Shown here piece after piece: positions 11,126 through 21,680 of a stretch of 64,000 nucleotides of DNA. The stretch is from the NCBI GenBank assembly GCA_024449915.1, contig JAMZAV010001457.1, positions 248,001 to 312,000 on the forward strand, in the 5' to 3' direction. Under the pieces are notes generated by a model. It worked only from the letters and a program-made list of their open reading frames with translations. It made no database searches and had not been told where the DNA came from. The stretch's first letter is position 1, and every line of letters starts with the position of its first letter. Both the position numbers and the translations under genes were made by a program. The stretch is from Sweltsa coloradensis. Its lineage: Eukaryota; Arthropoda; Insecta; Plecoptera; Chloroperlidae.

Positions 11126-11339
11126 CTGTATCGGCAAGTGTAAACACCGTTTCTCCGAGGATGATCTCGGTACCATCATTGGTCTCCACAATGCTGTGCG
11201 CTGTTCGCTTGTGCATAGTTAGTGTGGAAGATTGACGGTAAGAGCGTTCACATACTGTACACTGATATGGCTTTTGTTGGGCGTGTACTAGTTTGTGCTT
11301 GTACAGCGACGAGTATTCAGTGAAACATTTCTCGCATCC
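11126..11339 (-). CDS. ZNF143: ZNF143-like gene, exon 6 (zinc fingers 6-7)
   Basis: A 214-bp exon with acceptor TTTGCAG and donor ACAG|GTAAGA. It enters in phase 0, completing finger 6 begun in exon 5 ([21 protein letters not shown]), then encodes finger 7 ([26 protein letters not shown]). Finger 7 has the short C-x2-C spacing, unlike the C-x4-C of the other six, as in vertebrate ZNF143. After the fingers an acidic linker follows ([23 protein letters not shown]). It leaves in phase 1, matching exon 7. The Cys and His ligands are all intact. Confidence 0.93.
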
Positions 11340-11419
11340 CTGCAAAGGACCATATTCTATTAATTACCTTTATTTCATATTGGGGTGGTGGAGTCAGTTG
11401 CGTCCGCAAAGAGTATTTA

Positions 11420-12074
11420 GTGCTTATAAACTCTTTCACGTGCCCCCTGGCTTATGCGAAACGACTGACAACAAGGATGCCTGCGCTTGATAACCGGAGA
11501 GATAGGTCTAACAGGAAGACGGTTAAAACAAAATGCCCCTCTAGGGACAATAAATGTACAATCTTATTCTGGAACGCTGGTGGAGTCACCAAAGATAAGT
11601 ATGTTGAATTTAAAAAAGTAATCGCTGATAGAAATGTGGACGCATTCGCAATAATGGAAGCAGGCGCTATTACTGAAGACTATAAAAATGACGAAGCTTA
11701 TAGGCCTACACAAGGATTTACGATGTACTAACTAAAAAGACAAAGGAAAATCTCTTGAGGCATCCTAGTTGGTGTCAGAGTGGGGATCACTTGCCGTTTT
11801 CAAATGGAAATATGGGAAAATGGCACCAAGACAAAATTCATCATTGTATACAATCCACCCAGAAATGAAACAAAACTACTAGTTTTAGTCAATATAGACA
11901 GCAACGCAATTTTAATAGTAATAGGGGATTTAATGGGGGGCACCAAACATACTTTGGAATTATAAACTAACGACACGAGTAGGATCTATTCTAGAAGAAT
12001 ATGTAGACAGCAATCTGCTAATATTGGTAGATACAAATAAACCATTTACTTTTCTGTCAAACAAAGGAGACCTG
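11420..12074 (+). pseudogene. APE-type endonuclease remnant of LINE copy A
   Basis: The exonuclease-endonuclease-phosphatase fold is recognisable from FWNAGGVTKDKYVEFKKVIA, FAIMEAGAI, IIVYNPPRNE and the decayed catalytic IVIGDLMGGTKH (normally GDFN). It is followed by LTTRVGSILEEYVDSN and PFTFLSNKGDLS in another frame. Several frame changes and the stop at 11729 rule out function. Confidence 0.75.
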
Positions 12075-12075
12075 T

Positions 12076-12836
12076 CAAGAGTCAGTTGTTAGGCCTCATT
12101 TAGATTATGCTAGCTCTATTTGGAACCCATATCAAATCACCAAAATTCATAATGTAGAAAGGGTCCAACAGTGTTTCATAAAACATCAATGTATAAAAAG
12201 TAACATTCTGTATCATAGAGTAGATTATGCACAACTTTGTAAAGATGCTAACCTAATGACATTAGAAAACCGAAGGAACTATTCCGACATGGTTTACCTT
12301 TACAAAATTGTAAATAATTTAACAAACACTAGTTTAATTCTTGACAAATTAAATTTTCATATACCTCCCAAACATACACGCCTTCACAAAACTTTTCAAC
12401 CAGCCCTAAGTCATCTCGACCTCCATAAAAATTCATGCATCAACAGATTACAGCATTCTTTTAATATGTTAAAACCTCTTGAAGGAACAGACATTGATCT
12501 CTACTCTCAAAATATTTTTAAATTTAAATCTGTGATCACTCAAGCATTAGGATATTAACGTAATTTACTCACTAGCTTATTTCCATTAGTATCTTCTTTC
12601 ATATAAAATTGTTCTTCTATTTTCTTTCAAGAATATCTCTAATTCATTTTTAATGTTAATAATTTTGATAGTTTCACATTTAAATTGATAATTTCACATG
12701 TTTAATGAGTTAAATGTATTATTTTGTGTTGTATATTTTAATGTCTATTAGTATGTTTTCTATCCATTAGGTAATGCTATGATTTGCACTTGTGGAGTAT
12801 TTGTACTCTGTTGTAATATGCATCTGATAAATAAAG
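12076..12836 (+). mobile_element. 3' end of a second (CR1/L2-like) LINE nested in copy A
   Basis: The reading VRPHLDYASSIWNPYQITKI...RVQQCFIK...LMTLENRRNYSDMVYLYKIVNN is the thumb region of a CR1/Jockey-like reverse transcriptase. It continues to a natural stop at 12558, then about 280 bp of AT-rich 3' UTR ending in ATAAATAAAGACC. The copy A sequence on the two sides (ctgtcaa / ctagtctttagccatg) is contiguous in copy B, which confirms a clean insertion. The 100-codon open frame at 12256-12558 is part of it. Confidence 0.75.
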
Positions 12837-13662
12837 ACCCGATCTAGTCTTTAGCCATGTCAAAAGAGGAGGTTAAACAAGAAAATCTGGAATCCCCTGG
12901 AGCAGGTCATATATAAAATTATATTAGTCACTAGAGAACAGGGAAACAAAGTGCACATGGAATTTCAAAAAGGCAAATTGGAAAGGGTTTAGACAAGACA
13001 CAGAAAATGCATTTGAGGAGAGGGAGGCTGAAGAGAATGCTGAGAATGCAATGCAGGTGAAAAAAATATACCTAGAGGTAAAAAAAAAAAAACAGTATAA
13101 ACCATTCTGGAACAATGAACTCTCAGTGTACAAAGATCAGAGAGATGAAGCAAGGAAGAAGGCTGAGAAAACACAAAACATGGAAGATATGATAGAGCTA
13201 AGGAAAAGACAAGCAAAACTAAGATGGGCCATACTGGAGAGCAAAATGAGAGGTGGCATTAGAAGATTTTGTAGAAAATATTGATTACCAAAAGGATGGG
13301 AAAAGGGGCACATACATTCTTCTTAAAATTAAATAACAAAGATTTTTTTTTTAGCTAAAATGAACTAGTATTGGTACACATGGGGAAGAAATACATCATG
13401 ATACGAGGAAAGCAGAAGTGATAGGTGAATTTCAAGCTAAACAAGAAAAATCAAAGAAAAATAAGCACACTAAAGTAGGATTCCAAAAATTTGTGGATGA
13501 CATAAATGACCCATATAACTCACCTTTTATAATGAGCAAATTGGAAGAAGCACTAAGAAGGCTTAAAATAAAAAAAATACCAGGAGTCGACCTGATATAC
13601 CCAGAATTTCTGAAGAACCTTGGCAAGGAAGGTAAAATAAGTACAATACTAAATCTCTTTAA

Positions 13663-14382
13663 CCCTTTAAGTGCCACGCCCGCGTATACGCGGGCTTAGG
13701 CGAGGTCGCTGCTAGGCCACTCCCGCGTATACGCGTTTTACTTCTCCCGCTTTTTTTTGTAATTAATATAAGACGATATATTGTAGATATCAACGTCTGG
13801 TAAATTGCAAACGCTTACGACATATTACGGCAAAGTGATGAAGCTTCAAGTGCAACATTTCGATTGTCGGTGTTTTTGAAACGAGCGTGAATGTTTGATG
13901 TCGTGTTACCAGTTTCATTGTCAAAGGCGCGCGCCTCGAGTGAGCATGGCTAAACGGAACTTGACTTCGCGCCAAAATAAAATCATTTCAACAGACGATA
14001 TTGTGGAGATAATTTTGACAGCTGAATCCGATGAAAAACCGTGTGACAGTGATGTGAGCTCTATTTATGATCAAGGAAGTGATAACAGTGACCAAGAACT
14101 ATCAAGTAATCAGGAAAGTAAGTCTTTACCGAGGCCTACAACAGAACATGTTGCCGTGTGTCGTCCACTCTTGCTTTGCCCTAAGACATGTAACATCTAG
14201 GCCTATTCGATCAAACAAGGTAAGAAGATTAATTTTTGATTATGATGAAGACGAGCACGATTTAGAGAACTTTACTTTCGGGGAATCGAGTGAACACAGG
14301 CCTATTCCGAAACCTACAATTTTTTAAAAAGAACTCGGCCCAGGGCGTGTGACCGATGCCAGAAAACCCGGCGCTTAAAGGG
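13663..14382 (+). mobile_element. piggyBac-like element with transposase N-terminus (720 bp)
   Basis: It is flanked by TTAA on both sides (13659-13662 and 14383-14386), and its ends CCCTTTAAGTGCC and GGCGCTTAAAGGG are imperfect inverses. TTAA targets and CCC..GGG ends define piggyBac. An ATG at 13946 opens a short acidic frame (MAKRNLTSRQNKIIS..., then Asp/Ser-rich) resembling the N-terminus of PGBD-type transposases. A second acidic segment in another frame (RRLIFDYDEDEHDLENF) continues to 14327. The catalytic DDD domain is deleted, so this is an internal-deletion derivative. 'gcgtatacgcg' palindromes sit inside the left end. Confidence 0.85.
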
Positions 14383-14884
14383 TTAATAATATCTGGAAAT
14401 ACAATATTCCTCATATATATGGAGGAAAGCAGAGATTATACCACTGCTGAAAAATGGGAAGGATAGCTCAAAAGTCGAAAGCTACAGGCCAATAGCCTTA
14501 ACATCGATGATGGCTAAAACAATGGAGCATATGGTAAACTACAGGCCAAAAAACAGTTTAGAATCAAATGAAGTATTGGCAAAGGAGCAGGCAGGTTTTA
14601 GTCAGAACAGAGGGACACTAGACCAGGTGGCATACTTGCAGCAGGATAAGGAAGGGTTTAGTAATAAGTTGTCTATGCTGATAGTTTATGTTCATTTCAA
14701 GACTGCATTTGATATTATAGAGAAATACTCTTAAAATAGATGAAAGAGATGAGAGTACCACACAACTTATACAGATGGGAGTAAAAACTTGCAATCACAT
14801 GCTATATAACAAACGATCACGGTATTAAAACCAAGGCAGGAGTACCACAAGGGGCAGTAACAAGCCCTACTTACTTCCTGATAT

Positions 14885-15850
14885 TAGGGGTGTGCGAACC
14901 TTGAATTTTTTTTCAACCGAACCTCGAACCGAACCTTGAGAAAAATTTCGAACCTCGAACCGAACCTCTAGGAATATTTTTTAATTAAAACTAAATAAAA
15001 ATAAAACCTAAACAATTAGTAAATTACTAGGCTTGGCCTAGGGGCCTAGCCTAGCGTACTCTTAATTTTTACACAAGCCCTAGGCCTAGGCCCTTCAAGT
15101 CTACAATCTAGGCCTAGCTAGGCCTAGGCCTTTGTGTAGGTCTAGGGCCTATTCATGCCTGGGCCTAGGCCCTACGCGTGTAAAATTAGGCCTAGGCCTA
15201 GGCTGCGTGCTAACGGCAAATTTTATTATCCAATTGACCAAAACTTCATAGCTTTTTAACTGATTCTTCTTTTGTGTTGATAAAGCTTTCAACATCATTT
15301 ATTACGATAAACAATAACAGGATTTGGATGCGAGGACCGGGAGACGTGAATAGGCCTAGGCTAGCTAGGAAGCCTAGGCCTGGACACGGCGTCGAAAATA
15401 AACATCCTTTATTGGTTTGCTTGCGTCTATATCACTAATATTTCCGATCAACTATCCTGAAGAAAGAATGTGGAGAATATTCCATTTGATCACTTTTTTA
15501 CATCTTTTAAACTCGTAGTTTGCGTGGTTTGACATTTTTTATGTTCCTTCCATCTTTACTTGCATTTCACTGACTTTGAAGGTCAAATTCACCATCGCCG
15601 AGCGTCGCGATTGGAGGAAACTAGTTTGCCATAGAGAGCGCTGGAGAGCATACGCGTGGTGCGCTCTATCGGCCATCGCTGGAACTTGTACTATAGGGCG
15701 CGCGATATTCAAACGTGCTGAAATAGCATTAACACTACTTTCACGGAGAGGTTCAAGTTCGGTTCGAAATTCGAACCAAATTTTGTCCAACTCGAACCTT
15801 CACTAAAGTTCGAGTTCGGTTCGAAATTCGAACCGGTTCGCACACCCCTA
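14885..15850. mobile_element. hAT MITE (966 bp), rich in GGCCTA
   Basis: Perfect 16-bp inverted ends TAGGGGTGTGCGAACC. The 8-bp duplication CCTGATAT lies at 14877-14884 and 15851-15858. Subterminal 'gaacctcgaaccgaacc / ggttcgaaattcgaacc' repeats occur on both sides. The core at 15040-15200 is a dense array of AGGCCTA/TAGGCCT words. Confidence 0.93.
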
Positions 15851-16699
15851 CCTGATATATATATAAACGACTTGGCCCAATATATACAGGAAAGAAGCGA
15901 TTGATTGGATATTGCTTAACATCTCATATTTATGCACTTTGGCATATCGAGACGATGAGTGGTGATAAATGAGGGAAGTATGAACAGAAGGGAGGAGAAG
16001 AAACCCGGTACCGGCACGTAGCCTACTCCTTTCAGGAAAGAAGCGAGGTAGAGATCAAATTATTTGCAGATGATGTAGTGCTATGATATAGTGACAGAAA
16101 TGTACAGAAAATGGAGTTAGAAATGAACAAGGCATTGCAAGCATTAGAAGAATGCACCAGGGAAAATGGGATGGTAGTGAATGAAACAAAAACAGTACAC
16201 AATTATTGTACAACAGGAAGAACAAAGCCCCAGTTTAACCTAAAATATAAAGGAGTTAACTTATAAAATGAAGATCTAATCTATCTTGGCATGATGGTGG
16301 ATAAGAAAATGACGATGTCTAGCCATACAACAGAATGTGCCAATTAAGTAACAAAATACTAGGCTTATGGAAAAGAGTATGTGGCCGGACAGCCTGTCAG
16401 AGGCCTATCCTACCCATTTTTTTTTTTTCATATTTGCATACGCAAATATATTAATTAGCCGTTGTGCTAAACATCTCTAATATCTGAGATAATATGTGTC
16501 AAGTATTTAATAAATAGGCCTATGGTCTAAGGTGTGGCCTACGGAGAGGCAACCTGCAGGTGACAACGTGATTTGTCAACCTGGTCATCAGGGTTACGGG
16601 AAAGGTTAGGCGGTGGCGGTGGGAAGAGGACGATAAGGGGAATGTAGAGAGAGTATATGACAGTGTCACTGCAATGTTAGGAGAGTTGGGGGTGGGAGT

Positions 16700-17063
16700 C
16701 ATTAGAGGGAAGAAGAAGGGAGGTTAGGTTGTGCAATATGTACAGGGCGGCTAGGGGAAGTAGGGGTGGGGGGACATCCGCAATAGGCTACAAGAGGGGC
16801 TTTACAGGGGAAGGGGGATCATTCATGGAAGTTCCAGCGTCAAGCAGTAAGAACGGATCTGGGTCGGTATGGTTTCATGGAAAGGACTGTTAGGGAATGG
16901 AATGACTTGCCGGGGGATATTGTAGGTAGTGGGTCTTTAAGGGAATTTAGATCATTTTTAGGGGGGGACAGTAATTAGGTCTGGGGGGAGTGAGTGGTTG
17001 CCACCGGGCGGAAGGGCCCATTTGCAACCGTTAAGAAATGTTATGTTATGTTATGTTATGTAA
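16700..17063 (+). mobile_element. LINE C-terminal fragment with (TTATG)n tail
   Basis: The reading VREWNDLPGDIVGSGSLREF ending in RSFLGGDSN and a stop is the characteristic C-terminal end of a Jockey/CR1-like RT protein. It is followed by a short 3' UTR and four TTATG repeats (17039-17060), a typical LINE tail. Upstream G-rich sequence (16540-16700) is probably part of the same element but too decayed to place. Confidence 0.6.
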
Positions 17064-17242
17064 TTTACCGATTTTCTTCGGGCGGGTTTTTGTGTGAGTT
17101 GTCGGAATATCGATTCTCCGAATCAGCAATCTGATAAAAACTGGCTACAGGAAAAGTTTCAGAAAAAAATCACTGCTATTGCAGACTCCTAAGTGCAAAA
17201 GAGTCAGTATTCTAGAGTACGGTAGGTATGCATTCTACTAAC

Positions 17243-17451
17243 CGGAGCGGAGCACTGGTACGGTTTTTCACCAGAGTGAATACGCATGTGGTTCTTGTAG
17301 TTGGTAGCCGACGCGAATGCCCGATCACAGTCCTCAAAGGAGCAGGTGTAAGGTCGTTCACCTGTGTGGGTTCGGAAATGCACTTTCCTGACGTTCGAAG
17401 TAGAGAAGGAACGTCCACAATCTGGCATTAGGCATAAAAATGGGCGTTCTC
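17243..17451 (-). CDS. ZNF143: ZNF143-like gene, exon 5 (zinc fingers 4-5)
   Basis: A 209-bp exon with acceptor AATTTTCAG and donor CCG|GTTAGT. It enters in phase 1, completing a Gly codon, and encodes finger 4 ([20 protein letters not shown]... to HFRTH), finger 5 ([19 protein letters not shown]... to HMRIH) and the first Cys of finger 6. It leaves in phase 0. The SNVRKVH and ASATNYKNH helices are close to the DNA-contacting helices I recall for vertebrate ZNF143. The linkers TGERPY and SGEKPY are intact. Confidence 0.95.
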
Positions 17452-17622
17452 CTGAAAATTAATTACACATATATTTATATTATACTAAATTAGAACCATC
17501 AGTTTATTGCCTAATGTTTGAATATCATATTGTCTCTAATTGTGTGTGTGTGTGTGATTGATTGAACATGTCGCACTGTAACAAACCAAAGTGAGTATGT
17601 TGGGAGAAACAATATTAACTCA

Positions 17623-18685
17623 CAGGTGCGTAGGATGGGAGAATGGGGGAATTCCCCCCCCCCCTTCAGCATGTTAGAAATTCAGCCACACCATAAATCG
17701 GATTAAATCCCCACATTGACAACTACCAACTACCAACTTTTATATTTTGAATCTCCCGTTGTTAAATCTTTTTTTTTTTTTAAGTGAGTAAAAAGGATTA
17801 TAATATTTTATTATTAGGGATGTAAATCGGAAATATTTCCGGATTTAAAAAAAAAAAATCACAAAATAAATTAAATATGTTAAGATGAACAGTGTACTCT
17901 ATTTTTTTCTGAATGGGACAGTACTGACTGCTGCCTACAACTACATGCTATTTGCACATTCAAATTTTCCCACATTAAATTTCAAAGATGACCTACCAAA
18001 GCAGTATGAACAGTAGGCGAAGGCCTACTATTATTTGATCTTGATGAAGTAAGAATTCAAATGAAGCTTGGAATTGCCTACTACCTCGGTAACCTATTTG
18101 CAGATATTTTCTTTATTACAATTACCCCCGGAAAAAAAATTCCGAGAAATACTTTGGGAAATAGGCCTAGGTTCAAAAAATGGAAATGTTTCTGAAAAAT
18201 AAAAAATAAACGGAAATTTTACATCACATTAATATCTGTGTGTATAATACTGTCGATTGCGTCGGGGCCTGTAGCCGCAGGGTTGGCTTGGTCGCTTTGA
18301 TTTTAAGTCCCCCACTGAAAATCAGTTATATAACTGAGTAAAAGACTCTAAATAAAATGTATTTATTTATTTAATTGTTGTAACATGGTCTATCTTCTCA
18401 CTACGGTATTCTAATTCTTTTTGTATAGTTTTTCAAGTTTTTACTGTAAAAAAATAGTTAAAATACATTAATTTGGTACCGGTATTGCATTCAGCCCACT
18501 TATTTTTTCTAGAACGCACCAAACATTTTAAAAAATTGATTTTAAAAACTTTTGCCCGTGGCGCTGTAGTTGGGGGGCAGCCCCCAAACCCCCGTGCTTT
18601 GTCCCCTTTCCCATAAACTCAGCAGAAGATTTGTTGTCCCCCCCCCCCTCCTCCCCCCACATGAAAAAGAGTTACTATGCGCCTG
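17623..18685. mobile_element. hAT element (1,063 bp) carrying a SINE fragment
   Basis: Imperfect inverted ends CAGGTGCGTAGGAT and ACTATGCGCCTG, with a perfect 8-bp duplication TTAACTCA at 17615-17622 and 18686-18693. C-rich blocks lie just inside both ends. An inner sequence from about 17816 (TAGGGATGTAAATCGG) to 18230 (ttttacatca) may be a second, older nested element. Confidence 0.88.
18251..18374 (+). mobile_element. SINE family 1, 3' fragment
   Basis: It matches only the 3' core ('gattgcgtcggggcctg', 'aaatcagttatataactgag') and the TTTA tail. It is 5'-truncated and inserted in the hAT element at 17623-18685. Confidence 0.8.
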
Positions 18686-18693
18686 TTAACTCA

Positions 18694-19615
18694 TCTTACT
18701 CCAGTGAGAAATAGTTCAAACTGCTGAATACTAGTTCAAGTGGTTCAAGAGAAAACACTTAAATAACTTGCTTGGGTTGATAGGGGCTGATAGAGGCTGG
18801 TTTAGTGTTGGGTGGGGAAAGATTGACAGGAGGCTAGGAGCCAACAGCTTACCTTGAAAGAGTTTGGCGGCTGTATAGAGTTGAAGGTCACATAAATATA
18901 TACACAAATAACAGTACGACAAAACGTTTTGGCTTGAACAGCCTTGTTCACCCGTCGGAGTTGAGAGAGAAGTCTTAGCAACAAAGAAGAAAAAAAGTAA
19001 CAAATGCACTGTACCTACTCTTCTGTCAATCAATTTCCAAATTACTGAGTGGGTAAACAAAGTGTAAACAATTTTATAAGCAAAGTATTCAATGTCGTCA
19101 CGTTAGCTGGAATCACTTACTGTATTTATGAGAGTATAGGCCTCGGGTATATTTGAAATTGTGAAGTTCAAAAAGTGGGGTGCGGCCATTATGTGAAGCC
19201 ATTTATCAATAGTATTTATATCCAAATCTTTAAAATCCGAGTGGTCAAAATAAGGGTGCGGCCTTTACTCGAGGGCGGCCTATAAGCGAGTAAATACGGG
19301 TAAGCTGAAATCGCAGGGAACTCGCTAAAAGCCTGAAGTGTTGAAATTGCGTAAATCAGTAACATGGGTAAGCGCGCACGTACATTTTGTAAAAGCTCAG
19401 CTTGGCTTGACTACCAAGCTCACCCCAAATGATAGTAAAAGTAATATTACACAAACATGTAAAATTAATATCAATACAATAGCCAAAAGCAATTACTCTA
19501 TTATTTTCTATATGAATGAGCAGTCATAGGATACTTGTCTGCCCCAACTACAACGTTCATCAAATGCACTTGTCACACAAACATACCTCGGCATCATGCA
19601 ACATGCACTGCTTAC
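18694..19615. other. Intronic stretch, no gene
   Basis: No coding signal beyond spurious frames. A GGCGGCCTATAAGCGAG-like stretch near 19265 and AT-rich sequence were noted, without a recognised family. Confidence 0.4.
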
Positions 19616-19817
19616 CAGAATGCACGCGGCTATGTTTCTGAAGGTCACTCGAAGTCTTGAAGCACTTATGACATGTAGAGTCGGGGCACTTATACGGTTT
19701 TTCTCCCGTGTGTGTGCGCACATGGGACTTACACCCGTAGCCTGTAGAAAATGCTTTGTCGCAACCCTCTTCTGGGCAACGGAATGGTCGTTCTCCAGTG
19801 TGTGCACGCTGGTGAAC
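19616..19817 (-). CDS. ZNF143: ZNF143-like gene, exon 4 (end of finger 1, fingers 2-3)
   Basis: A 202-bp exon with acceptor TTGCTTCAG and donor TCTG|GTAAGC. It enters in phase 0 with VHQRAH, supplying the two His ligands of finger 1 whose Cys pair is in exon 3. It then encodes finger 2 ([19 protein letters not shown]... to HVRTH) and finger 3 ([19 protein letters not shown]... to HSRVH), and leaves in phase 1. The GYGCKSH and SSDLQKH recognition helices parallel those of vertebrate ZNF143. All metal ligands are present. Confidence 0.95.
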
Positions 19818-19900
19818 CTGAAGCAAGCAGAGAAAACTTGCGTGTGTAGTTTCTCGATTTGGTTGGTCGGGTAACACTCCCGTAGGTGTAATTGTTACCC

Positions 19901-20406
19901 CCACAAATACAAAAATTTGTAAAAAAAAAAAAACGGCAGCCAAGCTCTCCTTCGAAAGTCTTCGGCTGCGAATGCTGTGAGATATGGAAGTTAAGCCAAG
20001 CTTATCATTCTTTCTCCCTAATTTTGCATTGAAAAGAAGTAAGATCATTTCGCCTGATGACGAGCGCCAAGCCAACCATTTTCGTGGTAAAAAGTAAAAA
20101 ATTTAAACTAAAAATCATAACAAGATTGCTTGGCCATTGACTTTTTAGAGTTCTCGTAATGAACCAAATTCAATAGCCAAGCAATTTTTTTATGATTTTG
20201 AGTTTAAAATTTTTATTTTTTACCACTAAAATGGTTGGCTTGGCGCTCATCATCAGGCGAAATGATCTTACTTCTTTTCAATGAGAAACTAGGGAGAAAG
20301 AATGAAAAGCTTGGCTTAACTTCTATATCTCACAGCATTCACAGCCGAAGACTTTCGAAGGAGAGCTTGGCTGCCGTTTGTTTACAAATTTTTGTATTTG
20401 TGGGGG
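19901..20406. repeat. Foldback element, about 0.5-kb hairpin (copy 1)
   Basis: Sequence from 'cccacaaatac' to 'gtatttgtggggg' is an inverted repeat with arms of about 220-235 bp. The arms share 'cggcagccaagctctcc', 'aagtcttcggctg', 'aagtaagatcatttcgcctg' and 'aatggttggcttggcgct' in opposite orientation. The ~60-bp centre is 'ttggccattgactttttaga' to 'aattcaatagccaagcaa'. Arms differ at scattered positions, so this is not a recent artefact. A second copy at 36.2-41.0 kb is split by a LINE and a SINE. Confidence 0.85.
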
Positions 20407-20439
20407 ATATTACATCTTTTTGCTGTTTGTTTCCTATCA

Positions 20440-20770
20440 AGGCGTGAATGATGGACTTTGAATGATTAAATTTGTTAAGTTAAGAGTTGTTTTTTTACTT
20501 TTTGGGCCGACGGTCCCCCCAAATTTGCCCCCTTGTGTTTTGGTCGCTAGATATTTATAATGGTTAAGAGCATGTTTAATTTCAAGTTTGTAAAAATTAC
20601 TACGCCTGAGTAATCACGCGTTTTGATTTTGATTTTGATTTTCCCTGGTCCCTATTGCCCGGTTTTGATTTGAAAGTTAAAGTGATTGCACATGAGGGAC
20701 ATCTAAGTGTGCTCCAAGTTTTTAAGTTCTACGATGTACAGTTTTCTCTGTATTGCGTCTTATTATGTAT
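20440..20770 (+). repeat. Dispersed repeat adjoining the foldback
   Basis: This segment ('agagttgtttttt', 'cccttgtgttttgg', 'tatttataatgg', 'agagcatgtttaa') recurs diverged at 21830-22140 in the same orientation. It recurs as reverse complement at 36190-36350, next to foldback copy 2. The unit is therefore part of a larger repeat with the hairpin. Confidence 0.7.
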
Positions 20771-21680
20771 TGTGTGGCTCGTTGGTCTTGTGGTTAGCGT
20801 TGCAGAAGGTCCAGGGTTCGATTCCCGCTAAAGTCAGAAGTTTTTTAACCCCTTAGCTGTTTATGCCATATATATACGTACATGCTAAACGGCATCCGTA
20901 CTGTGCATGCCGTAAATATACGCGCCGCAACACTTCCCACTTCGTGTGTCTGTGTATGCCGTATATATACGCGTATTATCGCCAGCAGCAGAGGTCTTCA
21001 TTCTAGTGATTTTCGTTCTGTTATGTTGGTGGTAGATGATCGATTTTTCGAGGCTATCCTAACGGGAATAGGAGCCAATTGCTTCATCTGTGCATAGTGG
21101 CGTCGCGTAAGGGTTGTTTATATATTCATTACATGTTGGTTATTTTAGATTCAGATATAGTTTGGAGGGTGAACTGAATGATTTAATTAATTACAGTGAT
21201 GATACAAAACAAATAATTGAGATACTTGCAAAAATGGCAAAGTAATGATAGTTTCAACTCAAGTATAAATAAGGGCATTTAACCTTAAAATAAATACACA
21301 GGGGAGGAACAACTTCTGAAAATAAATTGCACAGTTAAGGGGTTAACTTCTGATTTGGACTTAAGTCCATCAGTTCTTGTCTTAGGAGTTTGTAAACGGT
21401 GACTTTGGAGCCGTCCTAGCAACGAAGCACATAATAAATTTCAGAGTTGTTCTGAATCGGCCTTGTTGATTCTGGCGTTGATTCGCGGGTGTTCGCACTG
21501 TCCATACCACTGATTGCTATATTTCCTATTAAAAATATTGATCTTTGGTTGGTTATCGCTCACTCGTCGATTGCGTCGGGGCCTGCAGGGTTGGCTTGGT
21601 CGCTTTGATTTAAAGTCCCCCACTGAAAATCAGTTATATAACTGAGTGGGTAGACTCAAAATATTTTTTTTTTTTTTATT
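20771..21680 (+). mobile_element. SINE family 1, full length, split by piggyBac-like MITE
   Basis: The tRNA-like head (GTGTGGCTCGTTGGTCTTG..., box B GGTTCGATTCCC) lies at 20771-20845. The core and 3' end resume at 21343 ('acttctgatttggactt' to the T-rich tail near 21680). The head lacks about 12 bases between the A and B boxes compared with the copy at 34648, so its promoter spacing is altered. Confidence 0.87.
20849..21342. mobile_element. piggyBac-like MITE (494 bp) in the SINE
   Basis: TTAA borders both sides (20845-20848 and 21343-21346), and ends CCCCTTAGCTGT and ACAGTTAAGGGG are near-perfect inverses. 'ccatatatatacg / gccgtatatatacgcg' palindromes follow the left end. Homologous SINE copies are uninterrupted at this point, proving insertion. 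The 71-codon frame inside has no resemblance to transposase. Confidence 0.9.

Larger units (their letters stand above)
11384..16400 (+). mobile_element. LINE copy A (endonuclease + RT), heavily interrupted
   Basis: A non-LTR retrotransposon lies antisense in the intron between zinc-finger exons 5 and 6. Its 5' start (gtcagttgcgtccgcaaagag) matches the 5' start of copy B at 40.7 kb, so it is probably near full length at that end. An APE-type endonuclease comes first (ILFWNAGGVTKDKYVEFKKV, YNPPRNE). Next are a Lys-rich linker, RT motifs (PGVDLIYPEFLKN; SYRPIALTSMMAKTME; EQAGFSQNRGTLDQ; LFADDVVL near 16060), and a break near 16390, before the RNase H seen in copy B. It is split by a foreign LINE end (about 12076-12836), a piggyBac-like element (13663-14382) and a hAT MITE (14885-15850). 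Frameshifts and stops are common. Confidence 0.85.

Noticed and set aside
18731..19060. 109-codon minus-strand open frame as a gene
   Set aside because: Low-complexity hydrophobic and proline-rich reading in intronic DNA, with no conserved motif.
20771..20835. tRNA gene
   Set aside because: It has a B box but is missing bases between the boxes, has no acceptor stem, and is part of a multi-copy SINE.
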